This document shows positions 15,902 to 25,321 of a stretch of DNA of 64,000 nucleotides, one piece after another. The position numbers and the translations under genes are program-made. The DNA is from Microbacterium sp. SORGH_AS_0969 (GTDB taxonomy: Bacteria; Actinomycetota; Actinomycetes; Actinomycetales; Microbacteriaceae), in contig NZ_JAUTAG010000001.1 of NCBI RefSeq assembly GCF_030818255.1, forward strand, positions 3,720,001-3,784,000, in the 5' to 3' direction. Under the pieces are notes generated by a model, which was not told the DNA's origin, did not search any database, and saw only the letters and a list, made by a program, of their open reading frames with translations. The first letter of the stretch is position 1; every line of letters starts with the position of its first letter.

Positions 15902-16958
15902 GGGATGCCGCCCGCTCGGCGTCGTCTTCACGATCCGCCGCGGCGGGGTCGTTCTTCGCGAGCGTCTCGCGTTCCTTGGCCTCCGCCTCGCGGGCGGCCT
16001 CCAACTCGCCCGTGGCGGCCTGCACCGCTTTCTCGGCTCGGCGGACGCGGAACTGGATCAACGTGGTCGCGCCGTACTTCGCTCGGACCCGGTCGTGGTC
16101 TTCTTCGGTGGCGACGGTGATCCAGGCTCCGGCGATGAGGATGACCTGACTCGAGAGGTTGAGCCACAGCAGGAGCGCGATGAGCGAGGCGAACGTGGTC
16201 AGCAGCGGGTTGTTGCCCGCCCCGCCGACGAACAGACCCGACAGCTGCTGCAGCACGACCAGGCCGACGCCTCCGAGCAGCGCCCCTCGCCACAGCGTGC
16301 GGCGACGGGTCTTCACGCCCGCCAGCACGGCGAAAGCGACCGCCACCGCGGCGGTGTCGAGCGCCAAGACGACGATCGTCGAGAGCGCCCACGTCAACAC
16401 GGCGGTCACCCACGAGTCGGCGGAGATGCCGAGGAGGCCGCGCACGAAGGTGAGACCGGCCGTCGCGAGGAACGTCACGAGGGCGGCCCCCACGAGCGCG
16501 ATGCCGATGCCGACGGCGACGGCGAGATTACGCACGATGACGAGGACGGGCAGAGTGTCATCGGTGGTCACTCCCGCGATCTGGCGGAGGGCCGTGCGCA
16601 GGGAGCCGATCGCGCCGATCGCCGCGCCGAGCAGACCGATCGTCGCGATCACACCCGCGATGGTGAACTCCGTCGGCGCTTTGATCGCGCTGACGTCGAG
16701 CAGCCCGTCGGTGCCCACCAGCCCGGGCACGACGTTGTTCACCGACCGCTCGAGCGCCGCGAGGCCCTCGGGGTTCCCCGAGAGCCAGATCGCGGCGGCC
16801 GAGAAGCCGAGCAACACCGCGGCGAACAGGCTGAAGAGGGTGCGATAGGTGACGCTGTCGGCGAGCGTGGGCCCCCGCGCGCCCGAATAGACGAGGAAGG
16901 CGCGCACGAGGCGGAGCGACAGAGCCCACGCGGTGACGCGACGGATGAGGTCGGCCAT
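15894..16958 (-). CDS. YihY/BrkB-family inner membrane protein
   Basis: 354 residues with an N-terminal RRVTAWALSLRLVRAFLVYS segment followed by about six hydrophobic helices (for example LFSLFAAVLLGFSAAAIW, then VIATIGLLGAAIGAIGS, and TVVVLALDTAAVAVAFAVLA-like stretches). It ends in a charged coiled tail of about 70 residues rich in Ala, Glu and Arg. YihY/BrkB proteins are predicted envelope proteins; the old label ribonuclease BN is wrong. The role is unknown. It overlaps the epimerase gene downstream. Confidence 0.88.
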   Translation of the reverse strand: MADLIRRVTAWALSLRLVRAFLVYSGARGPTLADSVTYRTLFSLFAAVLLGFSAAAIWLSGNPEGLAALERSVNNVVPGLVGTDGLLDVSAIKAPTEFTIAGVIATIGLLGAAIGAIGSLRTALRQIAGVTTDDTLPVLVIVRNLAVAVGIGIALVGAALVTFLATAGLTFVRGLLGISADSWVTAVLTWALSTIVVLALDTAAVAVAFAVLAGVKTRRRTLWRGALLGGVGLVVLQQLSGLFVGGAGNNPLLTTFASLIALLLWLNLSSQVILIAGAWITVATEEDHDRVRAKYGATTLIQFRVRRAEKAVQAATGELEAAREAEAKERETLAKNDPAAADREDDAERAASRG

Positions 16959-17054
16959 GGCCCCAGCGTAACGAGGCGAACCACCTTGCTCATCGGGGGT
17001 TGACCGCCGCGCCCGACGCCGACAAACCTCGCTCCCGCCCGCCGATCTTCGCCC

Positions 17055-17513
17055 TCACAGCCCCGCGATCACCCGCCACCACGCGCCGAACAGCAGGAAC
17101 GGCCCGAACGCGATCGACCGACCTCGCGCTCCGGCGAGGAGAACTCCGGCGGCGCCGATCCCACCCGCGAGGAAGGCGAGGGCGATTCCGGATGCCACGG
17201 CCTCGAGGCCGTGCCACCCGAGCACCGCCCCGCAGAGGGCCGCCAGCTTGACGTCTCCCCCGCCGAATGCCGCCGGCCGCGCGAGGTGCATCGCGAGACA
17301 TCCCGCGAACGCGCTGAGGGCGCCGGCGGCGATCCCCACAAGTCGTGCGGGCTCGCCGATCGCGACCGCGGCCCCGCCCAGCAACACCACCACCGCGGCG
17401 CCGCCCGGCACCAGGATCGCGTCGGGGAGGCGTCGGGTCCGCGCGTCGACCATCGCGAGCACCACGCTGAGACCGGCGAACACCGACAGAGCGGCGACCA
17501 GAGGCCATGGCAT
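17055..17513 (-). CDS. Type IV/Tad prepilin peptidase (A24 family)
   Basis: 152 residues, a short form without the N-terminal methylase domain. The two catalytic aspartates are visible: Asp23 in MVDARTRRLPD and Asp87 in FGGGDVKL, the GxGD motif. About five hydrophobic helices fill the rest. Such CpaA/TadV-like enzymes cleave prepilin leaders at the inner membrane. No pilin genes are adjacent. The ATG at 17513 is 8 bp after the DUF1905 stop; the longer upstream frame is antisense to that gene. Last gene of the operon starting at 18831. Confidence 0.87.
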   Translation of the reverse strand: MPWPLVAALSVFAGLSVVLAMVDARTRRLPDAILVPGGAAVVVLLGGAAVAIGEPARLVGIAAGALSAFAGCLAMHLARPAAFGGGDVKLAALCGAVLGWHGLEAVASGIALAFLAGGIGAAGVLLAGARGRSIAFGPFLLFGAWWRVIAGL

Positions 17514-17521
17514 CCGGTGCC

Positions 17522-17818
17522 TCAGGCGTCGAGCACGAGAAGGTCGACGAGGACGATGTCGCCGGGAGAGATGCCCTCGGCGTCGCGCACGGCGCGTTTG
17601 AGGGGAAGCACGTAGACCCCGTCGGCCTGGGGGAAGATCGACGTGCGGAAGACCGAGTCGCCGATCGTCGCGTCGACGCGGACACCGCCGAAGCCTCGGC
17701 GGAAGGTCTGCGTCTCGCGGATGTCGTCGCTCAGGTCGGGCGGAAGGGCCACGAAGTACCAGTCGCTGTCGGTGCGGGCCTCCCACCGGTAGACATCGCC
17801 CTCGAAACGCACGATCAT
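17522..17818 (-). CDS. DUF1905-domain protein
   Basis: 98 residues, begins MIVRFEGDVYRWEARTDSDW and includes YFVALPPDLSDDIRE, GFGGVRVDATIGDSVFRTSI and a C-terminal ISPGDIVLVDLLV. The pattern fits the small beta-barrel DUF1905 family, whose activity is unknown. Soluble. It sits between DUF2809 and prepilin peptidase genes with very short gaps, so it is part of one minus-strand operon. Confidence 0.85.
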   Translation of the reverse strand: MIVRFEGDVYRWEARTDSDWYFVALPPDLSDDIRETQTFRRGFGGVRVDATIGDSVFRTSIFPQADGVYVLPLKRAVRDAEGISPGDIVLVDLLVLDA

Positions 17819-17845
17819 GTGGTTCTCCTTCCGTCGCTGGTCACC

Positions 17846-18268
17846 CTACGGGGAACCTCCGACGCCGGCTCGGCGGTCTCCCCTGTGCAGGAGGAGTGCG
17901 CTCGCGCCCGCGTCGATCGTCAGCGCGATGGCGGCGGCGAGCAGGTACACCGCCAGGTCGCGAGGGTCGAAGCCGCTCCCGAGAACGAGCGCCGCGGGCG
18001 GGAATCGCCCGGCAAGATCCGCCGGCACCCCGGTGAGCTGAAGGAACTCGACGCCCACGCTCCAGGCGGCCGCCACCACCCCGAGGAGGCCTCGACGAGC
18101 GCCCGGCCACACCAGCACCAACGCGGTGTAGACGGCCACGGCGTACAGCGCGTCTCCGGAGATGTCGGACAGGTCGGAGTCGGGAAGTCCGCGCGCGACC
18201 ACCAGCCCCAGGGCGACGACCACGACGAGCGCCACCGCCGCCGCGGACCGTCGTCGCCCGAGTGTCAC
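17846..18268 (-). CDS. DUF2809 membrane protein
   Basis: 140 residues with four predicted hydrophobic helices. SGDALYAVAVYTALVLVWP and WSVGVEFLQLTGVPAD are characteristic of DUF2809. FDPRDLAVYLLA precedes the last helix. Function unknown. The GTG start at 18268 overlaps the glycosylase stop by GTGA. Confidence 0.8.
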   Translation of the reverse strand: MTLGRRRSAAAVALVVVVALGLVVARGLPDSDLSDISGDALYAVAVYTALVLVWPGARRGLLGVVAAAWSVGVEFLQLTGVPADLAGRFPPAALVLGSGFDPRDLAVYLLAAAIALTIDAGASALLLHRGDRRAGVGGSP

Positions 18269-18831
18269 GCGAGAACCCCCGCCGCGCGCGCGGGCTCGGC
18301 GTACGCGCGCGCGAGGGTCGCGACGGTGTCGTGGGCGTTCAGACCGCTCGGGTTGGGCAGGACCCACGTGGGAACTCCGGCGATCTCGTCGTCCTGCCGC
18401 CCCGCGACGGCTCTCGGGCGCTGGAAGCCCTCGCGGTACGCCGTCAGCCCGACCACCGCGATCGCACGCGGACGCCACGCGGCCACCCGCTCCGTCAGCG
18501 CCGCCGCGCCCGCTCGCAGTTCCTCGCGCGACAGCTCGTCGGCGCGCGCCGTCGCCCGGGCGACGAGGTTCGACACGCCGAGCCCGGCGCCGAGGATCAT
18601 GCTCCGGTCCGCGTCGCTCAGCGGCTCCGCGTACCGCGGGAGGCGCGGCAGGATCCCCGCCTCGACGAGCGCCGGCCAGAAGCGATTGCCCGGCCGCGAG
18701 AAGGGTGTGCCGGTCGCCGCCGTCCACAGGCCCGGGTTGATCCCGACGAAGAGCAGCCGGACCCCGGGCTCGACGAGGTCGGGGATCGTGGCATCCCGGA
18801 ACGACTCCAGCTCGGCGCGCGTGTACCCCAT
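18265..18831 (-). CDS. mug: Mismatch-specific uracil/thymine DNA glycosylase
   Basis: 188 residues. Conserved parts of the MUG/TDG family are seen: LLFVGINPGLWTAATGTPF with the NPG active loop, RPGNRFWPAL, and the intercalation region VLPNPSGLNAH near residue 158. The enzyme removes uracil, thymine or ethenocytosine opposite G in base excision repair. First gene of the operon with DUF2809, DUF1905 and prepilin peptidase. Start ATG at 18831, 57 bp divergent from the hydrolase gene. Confidence 0.9.
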   Translation of the reverse strand: MGYTRAELESFRDATIPDLVEPGVRLLFVGINPGLWTAATGTPFSRPGNRFWPALVEAGILPRLPRYAEPLSDADRSMILGAGLGVSNLVARATARADELSREELRAGAAALTERVAAWRPRAIAVVGLTAYREGFQRPRAVAGRQDDEIAGVPTWVLPNPSGLNAHDTVATLARAYAEPARAAGVLA

Positions 18832-18888
18832 GAGACCACTATGACCACTACTTCGGTCACGACCGGCTCATCTGCCAGGATCGGAGGA

Positions 18889-19686
18889 ATGGATGCCGTG
18901 CCCGCGCTCACCGAGGTCCCCGCGCCGCAGTTCGTCATCGTCGGCGACAACGTCCGGCTGGCGACGTACACGTGGGGCGACCCCGACGCGGACGCCGTGC
19001 TGTGCGTCCACGGCTTCGGGTCGAGCACGCGCGACAACTGGGTCAACACGGGGTGGGTGCGCGACCTCTTGCGCGCCGGATTCCGTGTCGTCGCCGTGGA
19101 TCAGCGCGGCCACGGTGCGAGCGACAAGCCGCACGACGCCGCGTCGTACACGATGCCGACGCTGGTGAGCGACCTCGTCGCGGTCCTCGACACCTACCTG
19201 CTCGACTCGGTTCGCTACCTCGGCTATTCACTCGGTGGCCGGGTGGGGTGGCAGCTGGCCGTCGACGCGCCCGAGCACGTCGAGCGGGCGGTGCTCGGTG
19301 GCATCCCGGACGGTCGTCCGCTGGCGCGGTTGAAGGTCGACCAGGCACGCGCGTTCCTCGACCACGGCACGCCGGTGGAGGATGCCACCACCCTGCGCTA
19401 CGTCTCGCTCGCCGAACGCGTACCCGGCAACGACCTGCGGGCCCTCGTCGCGATCGCGGAGGGGATGCGGCTCGGCGAGACCGACCCCGACCCCGCGTCG
19501 CCGCCGCAGCAACCGGTGCTCATCGCGACCGGCACCGAGGATCCGATCCACGATCAGTCGCAGCACCTCGCCTCCCTCCTGCCGCACGGCGAGTTCGCCG
19601 ACATCCCCGGCCGTCATCACGTGAATGCGCCGGGGGCACGGACCTTCCGCGAGGCCGGGGTGGAGTTCCTCTCGCGCGAAAGCTGA
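18889..19686 (+). CDS. Alpha/beta hydrolase
   Basis: 265 residues. Oxyanion and nucleophile motifs are LCVHGFGSSTRDNW and YLGYSLGGRVGWQ (Ser near 114). The acid is likely in TGTEDPIHD and the histidine in IPGRHHVNAPG near the C-terminus. VAVDQRGHGASDKP is typical of the fold. Substrate unknown; fits the esterase/haloperoxidase-like group. GGAGG is directly upstream of the ATG at 18889, so a GTG at 18898 may be the real start. Confidence 0.87.
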   Translation: MDAVPALTEVPAPQFVIVGDNVRLATYTWGDPDADAVLCVHGFGSSTRDNWVNTGWVRDLLRAGFRVVAVDQRGHGASDKPHDAASYTMPTLVSDLVAVLDTYLLDSVRYLGYSLGGRVGWQLAVDAPEHVERAVLGGIPDGRPLARLKVDQARAFLDHGTPVEDATTLRYVSLAERVPGNDLRALVAIAEGMRLGETDPDPASPPQQPVLIATGTEDPIHDQSQHLASLLPHGEFADIPGRHHVNAPGARTFREAGVEFLSRES

Positions 19687-19696
19687 CGCGCCGTCG

Positions 19697-19715
19697 CGCC
19701 CGCGAAGCGCGGGAG
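19697..19715. terminator. Short GC-rich hairpin between convergent genes
   Basis: CCCGCG-AAG-CGCGGG at 19699-19713, in the 69-bp gap between the hydrolase and the glycosyltransferase. No T run, so a weak candidate. Confidence 0.3.
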
Positions 19716-19755
19716 CGATCGCCCCCGGTCGCCCCAGCAGGAGCGTGCCCGCTCG

Positions 19756-21813
19756 TCACCCGCAGTCGTACACCGTGCCGGGTGCGGACGCGTCGACCGT
19801 GCAGTTCTGCTCTACCCACTGGCGGATCTGCGCCGAGGCCGTGTCGCTGCTCGCCGAGCGGGCGGAGCCGGCCGCGCCTCCGCCGGCGGCGCTTCCCGTT
19901 CCGCCGAAGCCTGTCCCCCCGAATCCCGTCGCGCCGCCGCCCGCCCCGCGGTCCTCGCCGCCGATGACGTAGCGGAGCTCGCCGGACTGAACGAGCGAGA
20001 TGAACCTGTCGAGCGTCGGGACGTCGTCGCTACCGTTGAACCCCCCGATCGGAAGGATCGACGCACCGTCGGTCGCGAGGATGAGGGATGCCGCCTGCTG
20101 GGCACCGAAGGTGGCCGCGACGTAGGTCGATCCCGTGTCGCGCGCCTCCAGCCACGCGACGAGCTCGCTGTCGGCGCCTTGGGTCATGCCCTGCCGGCCG
20201 CCGGCGCCGGGCATGGTGCCGTTTCGTCCGCTCCCCGGCGCGGTGCCCGAGCCACCCGGCGCGAAGCCGGACCGGGGACCGCTCTGACCGCCGCCCCGGC
20301 CGCCGGCCTGCGCACCGCCCGGGAACGAGCCGCCGTCGGTGCGGGTGCCCGTTCCCTGTCCGCCGGGTCCCCGACCCGTTCCGCCGAAGCCCCCGGCCGA
20401 CATCTCGGATACCCCGCCGGCGACGGGGTTGATCGAACTCGGGTGGGCGATCGTGACCGCCGACCACACGGTCGGCGTGAGCAGGAGCCCCACGATCATC
20501 GCTACCGCGGTGATCACGCGCGCGCGGTGGCGCGAGAGGAGCAGCACGATGGCCGCCGCGGCGGCCGCGGCCTGAGCCAGCGACACGGGGACGCTGTAGC
20601 CGCCGTACGAGAAGCCGACGATCACCGCGGTGAGCCCCGCGACTCCGACGATCGCGATCTGCGGCCAGACTGTGCCCGTCCGATGAGCGGCGGTGAGCGC
20701 GACGGCGACGACGAGAGCGAGCGGAACAGCGAGGGCCGCCGTGTAGAACTGGTGCATTCCGGCCACGGTCGAGAACATCGCCGCGAAGGTGAGCGTCCAG
20801 ATCGTCAGCAGGACGGTGAGCGGCCGCGGGAAGCGGAGGATCCAGAGCACCACGATGCCGATCAGCGCTGCCGGTATCAACCAGGCGATCTGCCCGGCCA
20901 ATTGCGCGTTGAACAAGCGCAGGATGCCCGGGTCGCCGGAGAAGGGCGGCGTGAAGGACTCGTAGGTCGTGCTGTCGGCCGTCGCGCCGAAGCGCCCCAG
21001 GCCGTTGTACCCGAAGACCATCTCCCACGGGTTGTCGCCGATCGTGCTGCCGATGTAGGGCCGGCTGCCGGAGGGGATGAGCGAGACGATCGCCACCCAC
21101 CAGAGCGACGTCGCGAGGCTGACCGCTCCCGCGACGACGAGGTGCACGAGGCGCCGCCCCCACGCCTGACGGGTGCAGAGGTAGGCCGCCGCGAGCGCGG
21201 GCCAGACCGCCCACGCCTCGAGCATGTAGAACTGGAACGACAGGCCGATGAAGGCTCCCGCAGCGACCAGCCACCCGACGCTCTTCGTCTGGACCGCCCG
21301 CACCGACGCCCACGCCGTCAACGACAGGCCGAGGACGAAGAATGACTCGGGCTGATTGGACCGCGAGACGGCGACGAGGATCGGGGTGACGGCGACGATC
21401 GCCCCGGCGAGAAGACCCGCGCGGATCCCCGCGAGGCGCCTGGCCGTGACGGCGGTGATGAGCGCGGCGGCCGTGGCGGCGAGCGCGTTGGGCAGGATGA
21501 CCGTCCACGCCGAGTACCCGAAGACCCGCACGAACAGCGCGGGGATCCAGAACGAGCCGGGGATCTTGTCGAGGGTGACCGTGCCCGCGGGGTCCACGGC
21601 GCCGAAGAAGAAGTTCGACCATGACCGGCTCATGGACAGCGCGATCGACGCGTAGTACTCGGAGGGTGCGCCCGCCCATACCTGCCATCCGCTGAGGAAG
21701 AGTGCGAGGGCCCCGACCCCGATCACGCCCCACATCCAGGTCCGCCGGCGAGGGGCGGGCGGAGCCTCGGCCTCGCGGGGCGGGGCAGAGATCGAGTCGA
21801 GGGTGGCGGTCAT
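19756..21813 (-). CDS. GT39-type membrane glycosyltransferase (ArnT/mannosyltransferase-like)
   Basis: 685 residues with about 11 to 12 membrane helices. The first external loop has GAPSEYYASIALSMSRSWSN and FFGAVDPAGTVTLDKIPGSF, the acidic active-site region of this GT39 subgroup, followed by WIPALFVRVFGYS. An extracytoplasmic Gly-rich insert of about 90 residues near 465-555 carries no recognisable fold. The C-terminal part ends SAPGTVYDCG. Members move sugars from polyprenyl-phosphate donors to wall glycans, lipids or proteins. A second protein of the same subgroup is encoded at 40933-42945 with the same FGAxDPAGTVTLDK motif. Confidence 0.85.
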   Translation of the reverse strand: MTATLDSISAPPREAEAPPAPRRRTWMWGVIGVGALALFLSGWQVWAGAPSEYYASIALSMSRSWSNFFFGAVDPAGTVTLDKIPGSFWIPALFVRVFGYSAWTVILPNALAATAAALITAVTARRLAGIRAGLLAGAIVAVTPILVAVSRSNQPESFFVLGLSLTAWASVRAVQTKSVGWLVAAGAFIGLSFQFYMLEAWAVWPALAAAYLCTRQAWGRRLVHLVVAGAVSLATSLWWVAIVSLIPSGSRPYIGSTIGDNPWEMVFGYNGLGRFGATADSTTYESFTPPFSGDPGILRLFNAQLAGQIAWLIPAALIGIVVLWILRFPRPLTVLLTIWTLTFAAMFSTVAGMHQFYTAALAVPLALVVAVALTAAHRTGTVWPQIAIVGVAGLTAVIVGFSYGGYSVPVSLAQAAAAAAAIVLLLSRHRARVITAVAMIVGLLLTPTVWSAVTIAHPSSINPVAGGVSEMSAGGFGGTGRGPGGQGTGTRTDGGSFPGGAQAGGRGGGQSGPRSGFAPGGSGTAPGSGRNGTMPGAGGRQGMTQGADSELVAWLEARDTGSTYVAATFGAQQAASLILATDGASILPIGGFNGSDDVPTLDRFISLVQSGELRYVIGGEDRGAGGGATGFGGTGFGGTGSAAGGGAAGSARSASSDTASAQIRQWVEQNCTVDASAPGTVYDCG

Positions 21814-21965
21814 GTCGGGATGGTAGGCAGGCGTTCACTCACGGTTGCTTCAGCGCACCTATGAGCCAGGCGTGTATCAGGCCGCGGCGGCTGAACCGGC
21901 GTCGCCGTCTCCGTGCTCCCGTCCGCACGCCCGTCCGTGCGCGACGCGCCGCCGGACGGGGACGG

Positions 21966-23642
21966 TCACGAAGCGGCGACCGACAGCTTCGGCGACGACG
22001 GCGCTTTCGTCGCCACGGCCTGAAGCCCCACGCGCACCGTCTGCCCCGGCGCGAGGGTCGACGCCCAGTCGGCACTCTGGCACGTGACCGTCGTGCCGGA
22101 GAGGCGGCAGCTCATGCCCCAGGCGTTCGACACCGAGGTCGTCCCGGGAGCCTCGAACGAGACCTGCCAGCGCGAGACGGGGCCCGTCGCCGTCACCTCG
22201 ACCTCGGCGACGTAGCCCTCGCCCCACGCGCTCTGCGGGAGCCACGACGCCGTGATGCGTGCCGGCCGGGGCGAGGCGGATGCCGGAGGCTGGGGGCTCG
22301 AGGTCGGCTTCGGCGTGGTCGTGGGCTTCGGCGTGGCCGTGGGCTTCGGCGTCGCGGTCGGCTTCGGGGTCGACGTCGGCTTCGGCGTGACCGTCGGCTT
22401 CGGCGTCGCAGTCGGCTTCGGCGTCGCGGTCGGCTTCGGGGTCGACGTCGGCTTCGGCGTGACCGTCGGCTTCGGCGTCGACGTCGGTTTCGGGGTGGAC
22501 GCGGGCGACGGGGTCAGAATGGGCCGGAGTGCGGCGAGCTTGGCCGTCTGCCACGTCCGCCAGTCGTCGGTGACGAGGCCGCCGGTGTCGCCGCTGTTCG
22601 GGTTGAACGACCAGTAGGCGTAGCTCATCTTCGTCTTGGCGAGATAAGCGACGAGGGTCTTCAGCCAGGCCCGATCGCTCTCGGTCTCGAGTTTCGTGCC
22701 GAACTCACCGAGCAGCACCGGCGCGATGTTCTGGCGCACGAGGTAACCCCAGTTGGCATCCCAGATCCCCTCGAGATTGTCGGGGTAGTTCGGTGCCGAG
22801 AACCACGGCTGCTGGTGCACCGTGGCCGGGTAGTCGTGCGGGGAGTACACGACGCGGTTCTTCACCGAGAGCGTGACCGGGGCCGAGCGGACGTCCTTGA
22901 GACCGCCGCCCCACCAGGTCGCCGTGCCGTCGCCCTGGTTCTCGACGCCCTCCACGATGATCAGCAGCTTCGGGTTGACCGACAGGACGGCGTTGCCGGC
23001 CCGCGTGGCCGCGGCGCGCCAGCCGCGGGACGCGTCGCCGCAGTTCCAGCAGGCCGGACCGTGCGGCTCGTTGTGCAGGTCGGCGCCGATCACGGCGGGC
23101 TCGTTCTTGTAGCGCGCCGCGAGCATCTTCCAGTCGTCGATCCAGCGCTTCTCGCTGTACTGAGAGGTGTACCAGAGCTCGCTCTGTGCGCCCGAGTCGG
23201 GGCGGTGACGATCGAGGATCACCGACAGGCCGTGCGCCTTCGCCCGGGCGATGACGGTGTCCATGAGCTTCAACGGCGACAGCGAGACCAGTCCGGGATT
23301 GACCGCCGCGTTGATGGAGTTCGAGCTCTTCGCCGCGAGGCACTCGTTCGAGAACGGAAGTCGGATGGTGTTGAAACCCATCGCCGCGATGGCATCCAGT
23401 CCCTCGTCGAGCGAGATCGACCAGAGCCCGTGCGGGGCGCAGGTGGACGTCTCCATCCCGAACCACGCCGTCGCCTTGATCACGTAGGGCGAACCGGAGG
23501 CCGTGACGATCGTCGACCCCTTGGTCGACAGCCACCCGGGCACCGACGCCGCGGTCGCCGACGGCACGACGGCACCCGCGATCATCATCGTCGCCGCCGC
23601 CGCGACGGCGGCGAGTCGCGCTCCCGCGCGCCGCCACCGCAT
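21966..23642 (-). CDS. Secreted GH5 glycoside hydrolase with CBM2-like domain
   Basis: 558 residues from the ATG at 23642 (GGAAG seven bases upstream). Signal peptide near residues 1-32. Catalytic domain about 33-390: acid/base Glu in GADLHNEPHG near 192, nucleophile Glu in LLGEFGTK near 310, plus GFNTIRLPFSNEC and VVYSPHDYP. A Thr/Pro/Lys linker (TPKPT repeats) covers about 390-460. The C-terminal 100 residues have the aromatic and Cys pattern of a bacterial cellulose-binding module (SRWQVSFEAP, NAWGMSC, TCQSADW). Likely an extracellular endo-beta-glucanase/cellulase. Confidence 0.9.
   Translation of the reverse strand: MRWRRAGARLAAVAAAATMMIAGAVVPSATAASVPGWLSTKGSTIVTASGSPYVIKATAWFGMETSTCAPHGLWSISLDEGLDAIAAMGFNTIRLPFSNECLAAKSSNSINAAVNPGLVSLSPLKLMDTVIARAKAHGLSVILDRHRPDSGAQSELWYTSQYSEKRWIDDWKMLAARYKNEPAVIGADLHNEPHGPACWNCGDASRGWRAAATRAGNAVLSVNPKLLIIVEGVENQGDGTATWWGGGLKDVRSAPVTLSVKNRVVYSPHDYPATVHQQPWFSAPNYPDNLEGIWDANWGYLVRQNIAPVLLGEFGTKLETESDRAWLKTLVAYLAKTKMSYAYWSFNPNSGDTGGLVTDDWRTWQTAKLAALRPILTPSPASTPKPTSTPKPTVTPKPTSTPKPTATPKPTATPKPTVTPKPTSTPKPTATPKPTATPKPTTTPKPTSSPQPPASASPRPARITASWLPQSAWGEGYVAEVEVTATGPVSRWQVSFEAPGTTSVSNAWGMSCRLSGTTVTCQSADWASTLAPGQTVRVGLQAVATKAPSSPKLSVAAS
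22300..22500 (-). repeat. In-frame 15-bp-based tandem repeat encoding TPKPT linker
   Basis: About 13 units of the pattern ggcttcggcgt(c/g) (plus strand) within the GH5 gene, each about 15 bp, encoding TPKPT followed by Ser, Ala, Val or Thr. Higher-order copies of about 90 bp are visible, suggesting slippage or duplication. Confidence 0.85.
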
Positions 23643-23701
23643 GGTCGTCTTCCGCACCCTTGGCCCCCGCCTTTCCGGCACATCCTATGTCGTCCCGAGG
23701 G

Positions 23702-25321
23702 TCACGAGGCGTGCGCGCGATGCACGGCGACGGCGAGGTGGAGGGCGGCGAGCACCTCACCGTCGTCGAGGCGCACTCCGAGGATCTCTTCGAGGGCGTC
23801 GAGACGCTGGTAGAAGACCGACCGCGACACGTGCGCCGCGGTCGCCGCCGCCGTGCGATTGCCGGGGTGGGCCACCACCGCGGCGAGGGCGTCGAGGAGA
23901 TCGTCCCGTCGCGCGGCGGGAAGGTCGAGGAGGGGCGCGAGCATCGACTCGGCGTGGGCGAGCAGGCGATGGTCGCCCCGCAGCGCCGCCACGAACCGTC
24001 GAAGCGGATGCCGCCGCACCCACATCACGCCCGACTCGCCCATCTCCCCCGACTCGGCGAGGTCGAGAGCCTCGTGCGCCGAATCGAGCGTCCGGACGAG
24101 CATGTCCTCGGGGGCGGCCGGATCGACCCGCGGTCCCACGACCAGGCGCACCCGACCGCCGGTGCGCAGTGCCGCGAGGAAGCGGTCGACCGTCGCCCCC
24201 GCGAGAGTGGTCGTGGACGGGAGGGCCAGGAGCACCGGCATCCATCCCTCGGCCGGCTCGTCGGCGCGGCGTGGGGTGCCGCAGAGGGCGCGCGCGCAGA
24301 CCTCGGCCGCCGCGGCTTCGATGGTGGCTGCGCCGGCCCCGCTCACGGCGAGGCCCAGCATCGCCATCCCCTCCGACAGCAGCCCGGCAGCCGAGAGTCG
24401 CACCGCGGCCTCGGGGAGGGATCCGTAGCGGTCGGCGACGAGATCGTCGACGAGGCGGCGGCGCCCGAGATGCACCCAGTCCTCGCCCGCGGGGTCGGCG
24501 AGCCGCCCCAGAGCGAGAGCGGTGGCCCCCTGCTCGAGCACCGCGAGGCGTCCGGCCGGGTGGGCGGGACCCGCCAGGGCGACGAGCGAACCCCAGCGCG
24601 TGCCGCGCGCCTGCACGGGAACGATGGTGCGGGAATCGTCGGGAACGCGTCCGGACAGCCGCGAGCGTTCCTGCCACCCCTCGAGAACGACGTGGTCGGC
24701 GCCCGCGAGGTCGGCGACGACCACCTCGTGCGCGAGCGACTCGAGGATCACCGGAGCGCGCAGGGTGCGCGCGAGGCGCTCCACCACGTAATCGGCGGGC
24801 GCACCGCGGAGGGCGAGGTCGGTGAACAGGCTCCGCACCTCGTCGCGGGCGCGGAGGGCCGCCGTCTGATCGTCGATGATCCGTCGGTGCACCTGCTCGG
24901 TGACGGCGACGAACTTGACCTCGCGGTGCAGGGCGATGAGCACGAGACCGGCGGAGCGCGCCGCGTCCACGACGACCGCCGGCACGTAGCGATAGTGCGC
25001 CCCCAACTCGATGACGATGCCCACCAACCCTGCCGCCGCGAAATCCGCGACGAGGGCGCGCAGGTCGTCGGGGTGCTCGGGCCACGCGGAGGCCGTGGTG
25101 AGCAGCAGCTCTCCCCCGTCCAGCAGGCGACCGACTCCGGGGCTGTCCGAGACGTGCACCCAGCGGACCCGTGAGCCGAGGGCCTCTTCTCCGGCCAGCA
25201 CCTCCGGCATCCCCTGGGCGAGACCCGGCATGTCCAGAGCCTCGGCGAGCGTCGGGAGACCGGAGTCCTCGACGACCGGACGATTTGTCCGATGGATCTC
25301 GGATTCGCGACGATCAGACAC
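23702..25321 (-). CDS. PucR-family transcriptional activator
   Basis: 539 residues from GTG 25321, with GAGGGA nine bases upstream. N-terminal PucR domain (LPTLAEALDMPGLAQGMPEV, LLLTTASAWPE, GIVIELGAHYRYVP), a middle GGDEF-like/CdaR region, and a C-terminal HTH_30 (HPGNRTAAATAAHVSRSVFY, then QRLDALEEIL). PucR/CdaR regulators respond to small metabolites and often control purine, sugar-acid or amine catabolism. It is divergent from mmsA with a 96-bp shared control region, so it most likely regulates that cluster. Confidence 0.88.
   Translation of the reverse strand: MSDRRESEIHRTNRPVVEDSGLPTLAEALDMPGLAQGMPEVLAGEEALGSRVRWVHVSDSPGVGRLLDGGELLLTTASAWPEHPDDLRALVADFAAAGLVGIVIELGAHYRYVPAVVVDAARSAGLVLIALHREVKFVAVTEQVHRRIIDDQTAALRARDEVRSLFTDLALRGAPADYVVERLARTLRAPVILESLAHEVVVADLAGADHVVLEGWQERSRLSGRVPDDSRTIVPVQARGTRWGSLVALAGPAHPAGRLAVLEQGATALALGRLADPAGEDWVHLGRRRLVDDLVADRYGSLPEAAVRLSAAGLLSEGMAMLGLAVSGAGAATIEAAAAEVCARALCGTPRRADEPAEGWMPVLLALPSTTTLAGATVDRFLAALRTGGRVRLVVGPRVDPAAPEDMLVRTLDSAHEALDLAESGEMGESGVMWVRRHPLRRFVAALRGDHRLLAHAESMLAPLLDLPAARRDDLLDALAAVVAHPGNRTAAATAAHVSRSVFYQRLDALEEILGVRLDDGEVLAALHLAVAVHRAHAS

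Noticed and set aside
22300..22500. CRISPR-like or independent repeat locus
   Set aside because: The repeats are in frame within the GH5 gene and encode a Thr-Pro linker.
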